Origin: an uncultured Fibrobacter sp.
Lineage (GTDB): Bacteria > Fibrobacterota > Fibrobacteria > Fibrobacterales > Fibrobacteraceae
Direction: 5' to 3'
Length of the DNA: 57,917 bases
Assembly (NCBI GenBank): GCA_934700345.1
Contig: CAKUXP010000021.1
Span: forward strand, 1 to 57,917
Part shown: positions 8,355 through 17,500 of the stretch, piece after piece
How positions within the stretch are numbered: the first letter of the stretch is position 1
How the letters are laid out: every line of letters starts with the position of its first letter
The notes under the pieces: model-generated
The model's input: the letters and a program-made list of their open reading frames with translations, nothing else
The model's database searches: none
What the model was told of the DNA's origin: nothing
Program-made: the position numbers and the translations under genes

Positions 8355-9374
8355 ATGATGACTGCGCAAGAACTTTTCGACCGACTGAAAAAAATCCAAC
8401 CGGGCGCCGTGCTCTGCAGCTACACGCTCGAATACTGCGAAAAGCTGATTCCGACTATCAACGAAATCAACGCGCTCAAAAAGGAGCGGAACGCGGTAAT
8501 CCTCGCCCACAGCTATGTCGCGCCGGAAATCGTTCTAGGCGTCGCCGACTACGACGGGGACAGTTTCAAGCTCAGCCAGGACGCTACCAAGGTGAACGCC
8601 GACATAATAGTCTTCGCGGCGGTCCGCTTCATGGGCGAAACGGCAAAGATCCTGAACCCGGACAAGACGGTTCTCATTCCGGGACCGCTTTCCGGTTGCA
8701 GCCTTGCCGACAGCATCACGGGCGAAGAAGTCAAAAGCCTCCGCGCAAAATATCCCGACCACACGTTCGTCTGCTACATCAACACGACCGCGGACGTGAA
8801 AGCGGAATGCGACGTCTGCGTCACCAGCTCCAACGTTTTTAAAATCGTTTCGAGCCTCCCGAACGACAAAATCGTCTTTGTACCGGACCGCCTCATGGGC
8901 GAAAACCTGCAGGAAGCTCTCGACAAGAAGGGCATTCGCAAAAAAATCGTCCTGCATTCGGGCTGCTGCTACGTCCACGAAAAATACGACCCGGACCTCA
9001 TCCGGTTCTTCCGCGAACAGAATCCGGGGCTTCGCGTCGTAAGCCATCCGGAATGCCACCCGGGAGTCGCCCTGCTCAGCGACTATGTGGGAAGCACGGG
9101 TCAAATGGTCAAATACATCAGGGAACAGCCCGAAAATACGCCGTTCCTGCTCCTCACGGAATGCGGGCTGAACGCTCGGATGCAATACGAGTTTCCGGAC
9201 AAGAGCTTCATCGGCAGCTGCAGCATGTGCAAATACATGAAGTCCAACTCGCTCGAAAACATCCTCGAATCGCTACGCCACCCGGAGAATGCGGCAAAGG
9301 TCGAACTCGACGAAATCGTAAGGATACGTGCAAAACATTGCATCGACGAGATGTTCCGCTACGCGGCGATGTAG
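8355..9374 (+). CDS. nadA: Quinolinate synthase
   Basis: Condenses iminoaspartate with dihydroxyacetone phosphate to quinolinate, in NAD biosynthesis, in the cytoplasm. The length of 339 residues is normal for the family. The expected [4Fe-4S] ligands are visible as the cysteines in GPLSGCSLAD (near residue 118), LTECGLN (near 267) and SCSMCKYMK (near 288). Substrate-contact motifs ILAHSYV and HPECHPGV are present. Two adjacent ATG codons (8355, 8358) could start it; neither has a clear ribosome site. No nadB or nadC is nearby, and the next gene follows by four bases. Confidence 0.95.
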   Translation: MMTAQELFDRLKKIQPGAVLCSYTLEYCEKLIPTINEINALKKERNAVILAHSYVAPEIVLGVADYDGDSFKLSQDATKVNADIIVFAAVRFMGETAKILNPDKTVLIPGPLSGCSLADSITGEEVKSLRAKYPDHTFVCYINTTADVKAECDVCVTSSNVFKIVSSLPNDKIVFVPDRLMGENLQEALDKKGIRKKIVLHSGCCYVHEKYDPDLIRFFREQNPGLRVVSHPECHPGVALLSDYVGSTGQMVKYIREQPENTPFLLLTECGLNARMQYEFPDKSFIGSCSMCKYMKSNSLENILESLRHPENAAKVELDEIVRIRAKHCIDEMFRYAAM

Positions 9375-9378
9375 TCCC

Positions 9379-10062
9379 ATGAAAAAGTTACTCGCCATCT
9401 TCGCCATAGCCTGTGTGCCGCTCTTTGCCCAGAACCACGAAAGAGTCATCTGGCACCGGACATACTTTGTCTCGATCGGACTGGACGCTTCCCTTTCATT
9501 GGGCGGGGATCTAGACGGCAAAAGCGTAATGAACGCGGACGGAGACAAGAAGGAAAAAATTTTCATCCCTTCCATCGGGTCCTTTCCGCTGCCGCTTGCG
9601 GAAATCGGTGTGAACTTTAACCAGCACACGGTAGCCGTTTCCTTCGGGATGTGGAACATCGACGTGAACTACGGAAAAGATTCCGAATATCACACGGGAA
9701 ACGATGCGAACTACTGGCGGTTCGCGGCGGAATACCGCTACTACTTTTTCTATCCCGAGGATTTCCAAATCGGGCCGGGGCTTTCGTATTCCTTTTCGAG
9801 ACTTTCCGTGCACAGCGCAGCGGTCGGCGAAGATAAATACGGCGAGGAATTCCGCGAAGCGGCCGTCTTTGCCGCCAACGCGTTTGCCGTCTCCGCGAAC
9901 ATGCGCTACAAGATCCGCCCATTCGGCATCGACATCGCCATCCGTTACCGTCCGCTGTTCATCCGCAGCGTGAGCACCGATGCCGCGGGCTACAGCGACC
10001 TTTCCGAAACGCTGTGGCACCACAACATTGAAATCGGCGGACGCATTTTCTACGAATTTTAA
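9379..10062 (+). CDS. Probable outer-membrane beta-barrel protein
   Basis: Starts at MKKLLAIFAIACVPLFA, a signal peptide cleaved before QNHERV. The 210-residue mature part has alternating strands with aromatic girdles (FAAEYRYYFFYPEDFQIGPG, NIEIGGRIFYEF) and a C-terminal phenylalanine, a hallmark recognised by the barrel-assembly machinery. It begins four bases after nadA with no ribosome site of its own visible, so it is probably translated by coupling. Function unknown. Confidence 0.75.
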   Translation: MKKLLAIFAIACVPLFAQNHERVIWHRTYFVSIGLDASLSLGGDLDGKSVMNADGDKKEKIFIPSIGSFPLPLAEIGVNFNQHTVAVSFGMWNIDVNYGKDSEYHTGNDANYWRFAAEYRYYFFYPEDFQIGPGLSYSFSRLSVHSAAVGEDKYGEEFREAAVFAANAFAVSANMRYKIRPFGIDIAIRYRPLFIRSVSTDAAGYSDLSETLWHHNIEIGGRIFYEF

Positions 10063-10068
10063 CTTTTC

Positions 10069-10094
10069 AAAAGGACGAAATCACCAGTCCTTTT
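10069..10094. terminator. Bidirectional hairpin between convergent genes
   Basis: AAAAGGAC and GTCCTTTT form an 8-bp perfect stem with a 10-nt loop. It lies between the plus gene ending at 10062 and the minus gene ending at 10081 and overlaps the last codons of the latter. Confidence 0.5.
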
Positions 10095-10746
10095 CGGGCC
10101 GTGCCATTCCCTTTGCCGGTTTCCACGGTTTCCGTTCGCCGTGTTCCTCGTCGAAATCCTTGAGCAGTTGCGAGGCTTCCTGCGGGCTCATCTGACCGGG
10201 CGGCACTTCTTCGTTTTCGCCATCGCCATTTGAACCGGAGCTTCCTTCGGGTGAGTTCTGTTCGCTCGTGGAGCTTCCCCGCGAATCGCTCGAACTTTCC
10301 CCGGAACCGTTTGCGCCGGAATTTTCGGAACCTTGCGAGCTGCTGGATTCAGCCGAGTTTTCGCCAGCGGAACTTTGCCCTTCCGGATTTTGATTTTGAT
10401 TCTGATCTTGATTTTCGTTTTGCGAATTTTCGGAAGAGTTCTTATCCGAATTCTGGTCCTGGTTCTGGTCCTGGTTTTGCTTGTCCTGATTCGAATTGTT
10501 TTCCTGGTTCTGCTTTTGCTGCTCGTTCTTGGATTCTTCGATCCGGTCCGCAAGCATCTGGAGTTTTGCGTCGTCCGGATAATACTGCAAGCCTTCCTTG
10601 CACGTGATTTCCGCGGTCGGCAAACGATTTTCAATATACTGGAAAGCCGCGTCCGAGTAATACTTTTCTGCGGACTTCGGAGCCTTCGCCGCAAACGAGA
10701 CTGTCGCCGCCGAGAGAACGGCGATTCCAAAAGAAAGCTTGTTCAT
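10081..10746 (-). CDS. Bat-operon exported protein with Asn/Gln/Ser-rich low-complexity region
   Basis: The signal peptide MNKLSFGIAVLSAATVSFA is followed by a short TPR-like helical part (residues 25-70) and then about 120 residues built almost entirely of N, Q, D, E, S and G. The end, GQMSPQEASQLLKDFDEEHGE, is a motif typical of Bat-operon TPR proteins, in which it follows a charged repeat. It is the last gene of the Bat operon; its ATG overlaps the stop of the preceding gene in TGATG. Role: presumed periplasmic partner of the von Willebrand proteins; function not established. Confidence 0.7.
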   Translation of the reverse strand: MNKLSFGIAVLSAATVSFAAKAPKSAEKYYSDAAFQYIENRLPTAEITCKEGLQYYPDDAKLQMLADRIEESKNEQQKQNQENNSNQDKQNQDQNQDQNSDKNSSENSQNENQDQNQNQNPEGQSSAGENSAESSSSQGSENSGANGSGESSSDSRGSSTSEQNSPEGSSGSNGDGENEEVPPGQMSPQEASQLLKDFDEEHGERKPWKPAKGMARPEKDW

Positions 10747-11474
10747 CAGATAACCCCCAAATCGTTGTCCGCATTCGACTGGTCGATTTTGCTCTTGGGC
10801 GCACGTCCGGCCTTGATGTCAATAACGTCTTCGATGCGCTGGATATAGGGTCCGAGGCTTGTCGCGGTGGAATCCGAGGCAATCGTGTTTTCAAGGAGGC
10901 TTTTCGCCGACGAATAGGCGCCGTCCTTGCACATCTGGAGAGCGCGGGCAAGAGCCTGTTTCGCCGCGTCAGAAAGTTCGGGCTGCTGTTGATTGTTCGG
11001 ATTGTTCTGGTTCTGTTCCTTCTGCCGGTCGATTTCCTCTTTGAGCTTTCGCTGAATAATTTCGACGTTTCGCTTGGCGTTTTCAAAGTCCGGGTTTAAA
11101 TCCACAGCCTTTTTCAGATAGCCGACCGCTTCGCGCCACTTGGAGATGCGCTCCGAAGGTTCCGAGGACTTTTCGCCTATCCGGTAAAAAGTATTCGCCA
11201 AATTGAACGCCGCCTTCGACGCGAGCGAGGAATCCGGCATCCGCACGGCGCTTTCGAGTTCCTTCTGGGCAGTTTCGTAATCGCCTAGCCTATAGGCGCA
11301 AGTTCCGATGTTGTAAAAGACCAGAGGATTGGCGGGTTCGTCCTTCCGGGCTTCTTCGTATTTCTTGAGCGCACCTTCAAAGTCTCCCTTTCGGAAGAGT
11401 TCGTTGCCGTCGTTTATCGGACGGGCAAGCGCAAGCGCGCACAATAAAAGGGGAACAATGAAAATTTTATTCAT
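10746..11474 (-). CDS. TPR protein of the Bat operon (BatC-like)
   Basis: Starts at MNKIFIVPLLLCALALA, a signal peptide. TPR motifs occupy residues 20-140 (GNELFRKGDFEGALKKYEEA, FYNIGTCAYRLGDYETAQKE, YLKKAVDLNPDFENAKRN), as in BatB/C-type proteins that sit in the periplasm. A Gln/Asn-rich linker follows near residue 160, then a second helical part. A long in-frame extension upstream lacks a start with a ribosome site. Spacing to the upstream VWA gene is 19 bp. Confidence 0.8.
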   Translation of the reverse strand: MNKIFIVPLLLCALALARPINDGNELFRKGDFEGALKKYEEARKDEPANPLVFYNIGTCAYRLGDYETAQKELESAVRMPDSSLASKAAFNLANTFYRIGEKSSEPSERISKWREAVGYLKKAVDLNPDFENAKRNVEIIQRKLKEEIDRQKEQNQNNPNNQQQPELSDAAKQALARALQMCKDGAYSSAKSLLENTIASDSTATSLGPYIQRIEDVIDIKAGRAPKSKIDQSNADNDLGVI

Positions 11475-11493
11475 TTGTATGCAATCCTTTTCA

Positions 11494-12522
11494 TCAGCTA
11501 AAACGCCCAGCGACCTGTTTGCGTCTTTTCCCGCGTTCCGAAAGCAACGCCTCGGCAAGGAACAGCAAGGCGGCTATCGCAAGGAAAATCTGGTAGCGGT
11601 CCTTGTAGCTTTCCATCTGGTCCGAAGACGTATCGCGCTTTTCCATCGAAGCGATTTCCGAAAGGACCTTCTGCAGCTGGAATTCTCCGGGGCTTGCATA
11701 GAAGTACCGCGCACCGGTAACGCTTGCGATATCCTGCAACGTCTTTTCTTCCAAGTGCGTCGTGACGATGTTTCCAAAGCGGTCCTTGTGGTAAGCGACT
11801 TCTCCCGTTTTCGAAGGTTCTGGAATGGGAACGCCTTCCTTCGATCCGATGCCTATCGTGTAAATCCGGATTCCCGCTTCGGCGGCCTCTTTCGCTTTTT
11901 CCACCGCCTTCGCATCCTGTTCTTCGCCGTCGCTCATCAGCACCATGACCGCATACTTGGGCGGCACCTTGGAACGACGGAACATCTGGAGTCCCTTGTC
12001 GATCGCCGCGGCGAGATCCGTTCCCGGATAAAGCCAGCCCGGTTCGAGATTCTGCAAAATCATCTGAACCGTTCCGTAATCGAGCGTGAGCGGTACAAGC
12101 GTTTGTGCCTCTCCCGAAAAAGCCACCAGCCCAACCCGGTCGCCGGAAAGCGTATCCAGGAAAGCGGAAATTTCATGCCGCGAGCGGATAAGACGGTTCG
12201 GCTTTACATCCTCGGCAAGCATCGAAAGGGAAATATCCTGCAAGAGAACGATATCGAGACCTTTGCGTTCGATGTGCTCCATCGAGCGTCCCCACTGCGG
12301 ACGCGCCAGCGCAATAATTAAAAAGACGATTCCCAAAAGCAAGAGACAAGTCTTCGTCGCACGACGCCACACGGAAAGCGACGTCGCGATTTTCGGAAAC
12401 ATCGAAAGCGACGCAAAACGCGAAGCGAGCTTTTTCCGCCGACGGTACGCATAAAGAAACAGCAGCAGAAAAAGCGGGAGCGAAAAAAGGCACCAAAGAA
12501 AATTCGGTTCGGCAAATCTCAT
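11494..12522 (-). CDS. VWA-domain membrane protein (BatB-like)
   Basis: Two N-terminal membrane segments (residues 9-26 and 54-72) precede a von Willebrand A domain (about 90-290) with the metal-site motif DISLS and the LPLTLDYG-type region VPLTLDYGTVQ; a third membrane segment lies near residue 315. The ATG overlaps the stop of the previous VWA gene by four bases (ATGA). Bat proteins in other phyla are linked to aerotolerance and envelope stress; the mechanism is unresolved. Start MRFAEPNFLW chosen because the family begins with this short pre-membrane segment. Confidence 0.88.
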   Translation of the reverse strand: MRFAEPNFLWCLFSLPLFLLLFLYAYRRRKKLASRFASLSMFPKIATSLSVWRRATKTCLLLLGIVFLIIALARPQWGRSMEHIERKGLDIVLLQDISLSMLAEDVKPNRLIRSRHEISAFLDTLSGDRVGLVAFSGEAQTLVPLTLDYGTVQMILQNLEPGWLYPGTDLAAAIDKGLQMFRRSKVPPKYAVMVLMSDGEEQDAKAVEKAKEAAEAGIRIYTIGIGSKEGVPIPEPSKTGEVAYHKDRFGNIVTTHLEEKTLQDIASVTGARYFYASPGEFQLQKVLSEIASMEKRDTSSDQMESYKDRYQIFLAIAALLFLAEALLSERGKRRKQVAGRFS

Positions 12523-13613
12523 GGAATCCTCACAAACCGTGTATTCGAAAGAATCAACTCCAAAAGAATTAGAATCGCTCCGGCAAGAAGCCACGGGTAG
12601 AACTTTTCCGAATAACGCGCATAGGCAATCGTCTGGATTTCCGTCTTCTCCAGCTGATCGATTTCCGCGTAGATTTTTTCCAGGTCCGCCTTGCTTTCGG
12701 CCCGGTAAAAACGTCCGCCCGTACTCGAAGCGATTTGCGAAAGCGTCTTTTCATCGAGGCTGTTCTCCGGCGGAATCGGCTGCTCCGCCCAGGAAATTTC
12801 GCCAGTCCACGGATTCTGCTGGAATCCCAGGAAGGTTCCCGAGCGTTTTCCGACGCCAACCGTATAGACCTTGACGCCTAGCGCCTTCGCCACTTCCGCG
12901 GCATGGAGCGGCGGGACGAGGCTCGCATTGTCGATGCCGTCCGTGAGAAGCACGACGACCTTCGACTTCGCATCGGACTTTTCGAGCCGTGCAAGGGAAG
13001 TCATCAGCCCGTCGCCTATCGCAGTCCCGTTCCCCGACGCGGAAGAATCATCGACCGCGGCAAGGATTTCGAGAAGCGCTCCGTAATCGAGGGTTAAAGG
13101 CACAAGCGTATAGGAACGCCCTGCAAAAACCGAGAGACCGATTCGGTCGCTTTCCCGCTTGCCGATGAATTCCGCCATCACGTTTTTCGCATAGCCTAGG
13201 CGCGAATAATTCCAGAACCTGCCGCTTTTCAAGACCTTTTCCGCATTCATCACGCCGAGCTTCGCCTGGTCGGTTCGCGTTAGCATATCGAGCGTTCCCA
13301 TCGACCCGGAAACGTCTAGTGCAAGCATGATATCGACACCGTCAGTCGAAGTGTATTCCACCTCGGTCGCGTTTTGCGGACGGGCCAGGGCGACGACAAA
13401 GGCGCACAGCGCAGCGACCCGCAACGTCGGCACAATATACCGAGCATGGATTTTCGAACCTTTGGCAGCCCGCTTCGCAATGGCGAGAGCCGGAAACTTG
13501 ATCGTACTCTTTCTCTTGCGCGAGCGATACCACCAGTCGAGAATGAGAAGCGGAACGAGCAGAAGAAGCAGGAACGCTTCGGGATTCTGGAAATGCAGGT
13601 TACCGAGATCCAT
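12519..13613 (-). CDS. VWA-domain membrane protein (BatA-like)
   Basis: Membrane segments at residues 13-30 and 58-78 lead into a VWA domain with an intact MIDAS motif DVSGSM near residue 100, plus the later Thr and Asp (LTDGIDNAS). A C-terminal membrane helix lies near residue 343. Length 364 residues is slightly above the usual 330 because of an insertion NRFWNYSR-like near residue 130. It overlaps the preceding gene by 14 bp, which points to coupled translation and a fixed partnership with the BatB-like protein. Confidence 0.9.
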   Translation of the reverse strand: MDLGNLHFQNPEAFLLLLLVPLLILDWWYRSRKRKSTIKFPALAIAKRAAKGSKIHARYIVPTLRVAALCAFVVALARPQNATEVEYTSTDGVDIMLALDVSGSMGTLDMLTRTDQAKLGVMNAEKVLKSGRFWNYSRLGYAKNVMAEFIGKRESDRIGLSVFAGRSYTLVPLTLDYGALLEILAAVDDSSASGNGTAIGDGLMTSLARLEKSDAKSKVVVLLTDGIDNASLVPPLHAAEVAKALGVKVYTVGVGKRSGTFLGFQQNPWTGEISWAEQPIPPENSLDEKTLSQIASSTGGRFYRAESKADLEKIYAEIDQLEKTEIQTIAYARYSEKFYPWLLAGAILILLELILSNTRFVRIP

Positions 13614-14568
13614 TTACGCCCTCCTTCTTTTCCGATTCCGGAGCGGGCTTTGTCTCTTCAAAGAGTTTTTCCGCCCAATCGTCCCAGAAAAGTCCTCGGT
13701 CATCGCCGATTTTCATCTTGGCGAATTTCACAGGATACGTTTCCCTTTCGAATTCCACCAGCGCCTGTCGGTATTCTTCGGAAAGCTCGGCGATTTGCGG
13801 AACCCGGATCTTTAATTGCGTAAGCGTCGCATCGAGAATTCCCTCAGCAGGGTGTTCGCCCAAAAACCTCCGTTCCACGTAGCGGCGCACGATAACGCTC
13901 AGCGCAGCGTAAAACTCGGCCTGGTTTCCCAGCGCAAGCAGCTGTTTTTCGCGCAACTCCTTGAGCGCAAGCACAGCCTCTTCATAAGGCGGGAGCTTGG
14001 GAGCAACCTTTTCCCGGCGGAATTTCTTGTGCAGGAACCATCCGAAGAAGACAAGAAGCGCTGCAGCAACGATTCCGAGCAGGACAGAAACCCAACCCGG
14101 CAAGCGCGTATCGGCTAGCGGCTCTTCCACGTCGAGGATATCCTCTTCCGAACCGTCCGTCCGCGAAACGACCTTTACGGCGACGGGATCCGTCCGCGTC
14201 TCCACGGAATCCGCACCGAGAACCGCCCGAACCTCTTGCGGAGCGATCAGAAAATCCCCGGCGACAAACGTATTGAGCGTTGCGCGCCACACGAATTTCT
14301 TCTGTCCCTTCGGAGCGCCTTCAGTGCGTTCCTCGTGCTGCAGGTCCTTCACTTCGAAATTTCCCAGGTTTCCCACAAAGCTCGGCAGATCGACCATTGC
14401 GCTTTCCGGAGCAGTCACGCTGATTTCATAGTCAAAACGGTCTCCCACAAAAACCTGCGAAGCCGTCGTCATAGACTTGACCGATATATGGAAACCGAAG
14501 GCGCTTGTCACAGCCAGCAAAAAAATTCCGCCAAAGATTTTCAACGAATCATTCCAAATTTTCAACAT
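13600..14568 (-). CDS. BatD-like exported protein with C-terminal membrane helix
   Basis: An N-terminal signal (KIFGGIFLLAVTSAFG) is followed by an immunoglobulin-like part with the family sequence FVGDRFDYEISVTAPE (residues 40-55). The single membrane helix is WVSVLLGIVAAALLVFFGWF near residues 180-199, and about 120 cytoplasmic residues follow (YEEAVLALKELREKQLL). This is the layout of BatD and of oxygen-tolerance proteins. It starts two bases after the DUF58 gene stop. Confidence 0.75.
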   Translation of the reverse strand: MLKIWNDSLKIFGGIFLLAVTSAFGFHISVKSMTTASQVFVGDRFDYEISVTAPESAMVDLPSFVGNLGNFEVKDLQHEERTEGAPKGQKKFVWRATLNTFVAGDFLIAPQEVRAVLGADSVETRTDPVAVKVVSRTDGSEEDILDVEEPLADTRLPGWVSVLLGIVAAALLVFFGWFLHKKFRREKVAPKLPPYEEAVLALKELREKQLLALGNQAEFYAALSVIVRRYVERRFLGEHPAEGILDATLTQLKIRVPQIAELSEEYRQALVEFERETYPVKFAKMKIGDDRGLFWDDWAEKLFEETKPAPESEKKEGVNGSR

Positions 14569-14569
14569 C

Positions 14570-15457
14570 CTAGCTCCGACGTCTTGAAAGCATCCTGAAA
14601 TGTTCCACCAGCGGATTTACCGTATCGCGGAACGCATCCTGGATCTGGCAGCGCACATAATCGACATTTATCTTCTGGAAAAGGCTACGAGTTTGCTTTT
14701 CCGCCTTTCTCGCCTCGTGCGCAAAGGCTTCCCGGAAAGCGGCATCACCCGTATCGACGAGCATCGTTTCGCCCGTTTCCGGATCTTCGAGTTCCACAAG
14801 GCCCACCGGGGGAAGTTCCGATTCGCGCGGGTCCGTCACCGAAACAGCGAGCATATCATGCCGTTTGCAGAGAATCTTGAACGCCTTTTCAAAGCCCGAA
14901 TCCTGAAAATCCGAAAGGACGACGATCATCGAGCGACGGTTCAGAACCCCGCCCACATATTCCAAGGCGCTTTCGAGGTCTGTCCCGTGGTGGGAAGGCT
15001 TAAAATAGAGGATTTCCCGGATGAGCCGCAGCACGTGCTTCCGACCCTTCGCCGGCGGAATGAAAAGTTCGACCTGGTCCGTGAAAATCAAAAGTCCGAC
15101 CTTGTCGCCGTTCCGCACGGCGGCAAAGGAAAGCAGCGCCGTAATCGCCGCCATGACTTCGCCCTTCATCTCCTTGCCCGAACCGAATTCCGAACTCGAA
15201 CTCGCGTCGACCATGAGCATAAGCGTCAGCTCGCGTTCCTCGACGAACTTCTTGATGTAAGGCGTTCCCATTCGGGCGGTCACGTTCCAGTCAATCGTCC
15301 GAACGTCATCGCCGGGAACATATTCGCGGACTTCGCTGAACTCGACGCCGTTTCCCTTGAACGAGCTGTGATACGCCCCTGCCATCATCGAATCGAGCGG
15401 GCCGCGCACCGAGAACTCGATGCGGCTCACCGTTTTGAGAATATCCTTGGAGAGCAT
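14570..15457 (-). CDS. DUF58-family protein
   Basis: DUF58 proteins carry a degenerate VWA-like fold and pair with MoxR ATPases. The family signature YVPGDDVRTIDWNVTARMG is at residues 47-65 and is followed by VDASSSSEFG, a metal-site-like motif. The later LIFTDQVELFIPPAKG and SRRS end fit the family; 295 residues is normal. Start two bases after the MoxR gene stop. It is presumed to work with MoxR in assembling the VWA proteins. Confidence 0.92.
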   Translation of the reverse strand: MLSKDILKTVSRIEFSVRGPLDSMMAGAYHSSFKGNGVEFSEVREYVPGDDVRTIDWNVTARMGTPYIKKFVEERELTLMLMVDASSSSEFGSGKEMKGEVMAAITALLSFAAVRNGDKVGLLIFTDQVELFIPPAKGRKHVLRLIREILYFKPSHHGTDLESALEYVGGVLNRRSMIVVLSDFQDSGFEKAFKILCKRHDMLAVSVTDPRESELPPVGLVELEDPETGETMLVDTGDAAFREAFAHEARKAEKQTRSLFQKINVDYVRCQIQDAFRDTVNPLVEHFRMLSRRRS

Positions 15458-15458
15458 A

Positions 15459-16448
15459 TCAAGGCACTTCGACCGAGTCCAGGATTTTTTGAACGACTGT
15501 TTCCGCGGAGACTTCTTCGGCTTCCGCTTCGTAGCTCAGCACGATACGGTGGCGGAGAACTTCCATGGCGCAGGCCTTGACGTCTTCGGGCGTGACATAA
15601 CCGCGTTCCTCGATAAAGGCGTGGGCCTTTGCCGCCGAGGCAAGCCCGATCGATGCGCGCGGAGACGCCCCGACCGAGATAAATCCCGAAAGCTCGGACC
15701 GTTTGATGCTCGCCGGATCGCGCGTCGCAAGCACAAGGTTCACGATGTATTCGCGGATGCGTTCATCGACGTAGATTTCCTTCACCAGGCGGCGCGCCTT
15801 CAGAATGTCTTCCTTGTTCGCCACGGCGCTAGGCATTTCGAGGCCGCTACCGCTCACCGCATCGAGAATTTTCATCTCGTCGTCCTTTCCCGGATAGCCG
15901 ACCTTGACCTTCAAGAGGAAGCGATCGACCTGCGCTTCCGGCAGCGGATACGTACCTTCCTGTTCAATCGGGTTCTGCGTTGCGAGAACGAGGAACGGTT
16001 CGTCGAGCTTGTACGTCTCATCGCCGATCGTTATCTTCCGTTCCTGCATCGCTTCGAGAAGCGCGCTTTGTACTTTCGACGGGGCGCGGTTGATTTCGTC
16101 AGCGAGGACGAGATTCGTAAAGAGCGGACCCTTGCGGGTTTCGAAGCGGGCCTCTTTCGCATTGTAAATCGTCGTGCCGAGAAGGTCCGCCGGGAGAAGG
16201 TCCGGCGTGAACTGGATGCGCTTGAAGTCGAGCGAAACGGCGCTCGCAAAAGCCTGCACCGCAGTAGTCTTCGCAAGTCCCGGAAGCCCTTCCAAAAGGA
16301 TGTGACCGTCTGCCAAGATTCCGGTGAGAATGCTCTTCACCATTTCCTTCTGGCCGATTACGGTCCGTTCCACTTCGCGCAAGAGATCCACGCAAAAGCG
16401 CCCCTGGTCCTTGATTTTATCCGTCAATTCTTGAACATTTGTCATCAT
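15459..16448 (-). CDS. MoxR-family AAA ATPase
   Basis: Walker A reads GLPGLAKTT near residue 56 and Walker B reads LVLADEINRAP near residue 118. Sensor region ATQNPIEQEGTYPLPEAQ near 158-175 is the best-known MoxR signature, and GASPRASIGL near 260 is the C-terminal lid motif. MoxR proteins are chaperone-like AAA ATPases that activate VWA-domain partners, which here are encoded downstream in the same operon. 329 residues is standard. The start follows the upstream gene by four bases. Confidence 0.95.
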   Translation of the reverse strand: MMTNVQELTDKIKDQGRFCVDLLREVERTVIGQKEMVKSILTGILADGHILLEGLPGLAKTTAVQAFASAVSLDFKRIQFTPDLLPADLLGTTIYNAKEARFETRKGPLFTNLVLADEINRAPSKVQSALLEAMQERKITIGDETYKLDEPFLVLATQNPIEQEGTYPLPEAQVDRFLLKVKVGYPGKDDEMKILDAVSGSGLEMPSAVANKEDILKARRLVKEIYVDERIREYIVNLVLATRDPASIKRSELSGFISVGASPRASIGLASAAKAHAFIEERGYVTPEDVKACAMEVLRHRIVLSYEAEAEEVSAETVVQKILDSVEVP

Positions 16449-16452
16449 GACC

Positions 16453-17274
16453 TCATTCGTCTTCTTCGATGTTTAAAAGTTTCGCGGCGAGCTTCCACGT
16501 TTCCTTGTTTTCAAACGCATCACGCGCACCGCCGCCATAACGGGCGTGGGCAAACGCTTCGAGCAACGCGTCCCAACCTTTGAGCAGACCCTTTCGGGAA
16601 AGCGCTTCCAGATTGTCTTCGCCAAAGCGTTTCTTCGCCCATGATTTACAAATTTTTTCCAGGTCGAGCAACCAGACGCGGCTATCCGCCTTCGCAACGC
16701 GAGCCTTCAACAAGAGAAACTCTTTTTTCAGCGCATCGTCTTCTTCGCGCGTCGCCTTTTTCCGCATCGCGGACCGCTTCTTTTCCTTGAAAACCAGGAA
16801 CACGCCGATAGCGACAATCAAAACGGCGAGCAGGCCAAACACGGCAAAAACCGCCGCATGGGAAGGCGCATCGATGTGAAAAGAAACGATTTCGGACTGG
16901 AATTCGAACGGACCGTTCGCCGTCGGGATTTCAAAGCGCATCGCCGGAATGGAAACGCTTCCCGTATCGTCCGCCGTAAGCGTGTAGATAAACTGGCTGT
17001 TCGAAACCGCATCGTCGCCCTGCAAGACACGCGAATGTTCCTCGCGCATTCCGATTTGCGTAATTCCTTTCGTATTCGCGGAACTTTTGGGAAGTATCAG
17101 AACGGCACTTTCCTTTTGGGGGGACGACCACGAGACATTCACCTTGAACTCGAACGTGTCGCCCTTGACAATCGTCGGGAGGGAATCCGTATGCACCGAG
17201 ATTCCGATTTCCACGGGATTTGAAGCCGCGCTCGAAGCGTCTTCCGGCAAAGTATTCAGGCTGTCATTTTCCAT
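16453..17274 (-). CDS. BatD-like protein at the head of the Bat operon, no signal peptide visible
   Basis: Residues 20-140 look like an Ig-type ectodomain (TIVKGDTFEFKVNVSW, YTLTADDTGSVSIPAMRFEI), residues 143-163 form a membrane helix (VFAVFGLLAVLIVAIGVFLV), and the rest is cytoplasmic and helical, with YGGGARDAFENKETW-type family features. This ectodomain should be exported, yet the ATG gives MENDSLNTLPEDAS with no hydrophobic leader and no ribosome site. The frame is open nine codons upstream (RGTFFIFFS) without a normal start. Either a start or a base is missing near 17275-17300, or the N-terminus is used without a leader. Confidence 0.7.
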   Translation of the reverse strand: MENDSLNTLPEDASSAASNPVEIGISVHTDSLPTIVKGDTFEFKVNVSWSSPQKESAVLILPKSSANTKGITQIGMREEHSRVLQGDDAVSNSQFIYTLTADDTGSVSIPAMRFEIPTANGPFEFQSEIVSFHIDAPSHAAVFAVFGLLAVLIVAIGVFLVFKEKKRSAMRKKATREEDDALKKEFLLLKARVAKADSRVWLLDLEKICKSWAKKRFGEDNLEALSRKGLLKGWDALLEAFAHARYGGGARDAFENKETWKLAAKLLNIEEDE

Positions 17275-17442
17275 CGAAAAGAAAATAAAAAATGTTCCCC
17301 TTCAAAAGCGTCATGAATCGTTCACGGAAAAGTAAAAAGTCAATACAGGGTTTTAGAACTGCAGACATCTAGACTTTGAGGGAAGCGGAATGAGGGCCTC
17401 GGTTACGCCGCTCAACTATTTTTCCTCTCCTGATTAACCAAC

Positions 17443-17475
17443 AAAAAAGCCCCGAACGCAATCGTCCGAGGCTTT
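17443..17475 (-). terminator. Rho-independent terminator of cysS
   Basis: On the minus strand AAAGCC...GGCTTT closes a long stem that contains the CGGAC/GTTCGG arms, and a T run follows. It lies 26 bp after the cysS stop. Upstream of this, 17275-17442 holds the Bat-operon leader and a single degenerate repeat unit (GCAGACATCTAGAC at 17361). Confidence 0.75.
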
Positions 17476-17500
17476 GCCAAAAGTTTGAACCTGCGAAAAA

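Noticed and set aside
10333..10848. Long plus-strand reading frame rich in Leu, Ile and Val
   Set aside because: It is the mirror of the Asn/Gln/Asp-rich gene at 10081-10746 and has no start site of its own.
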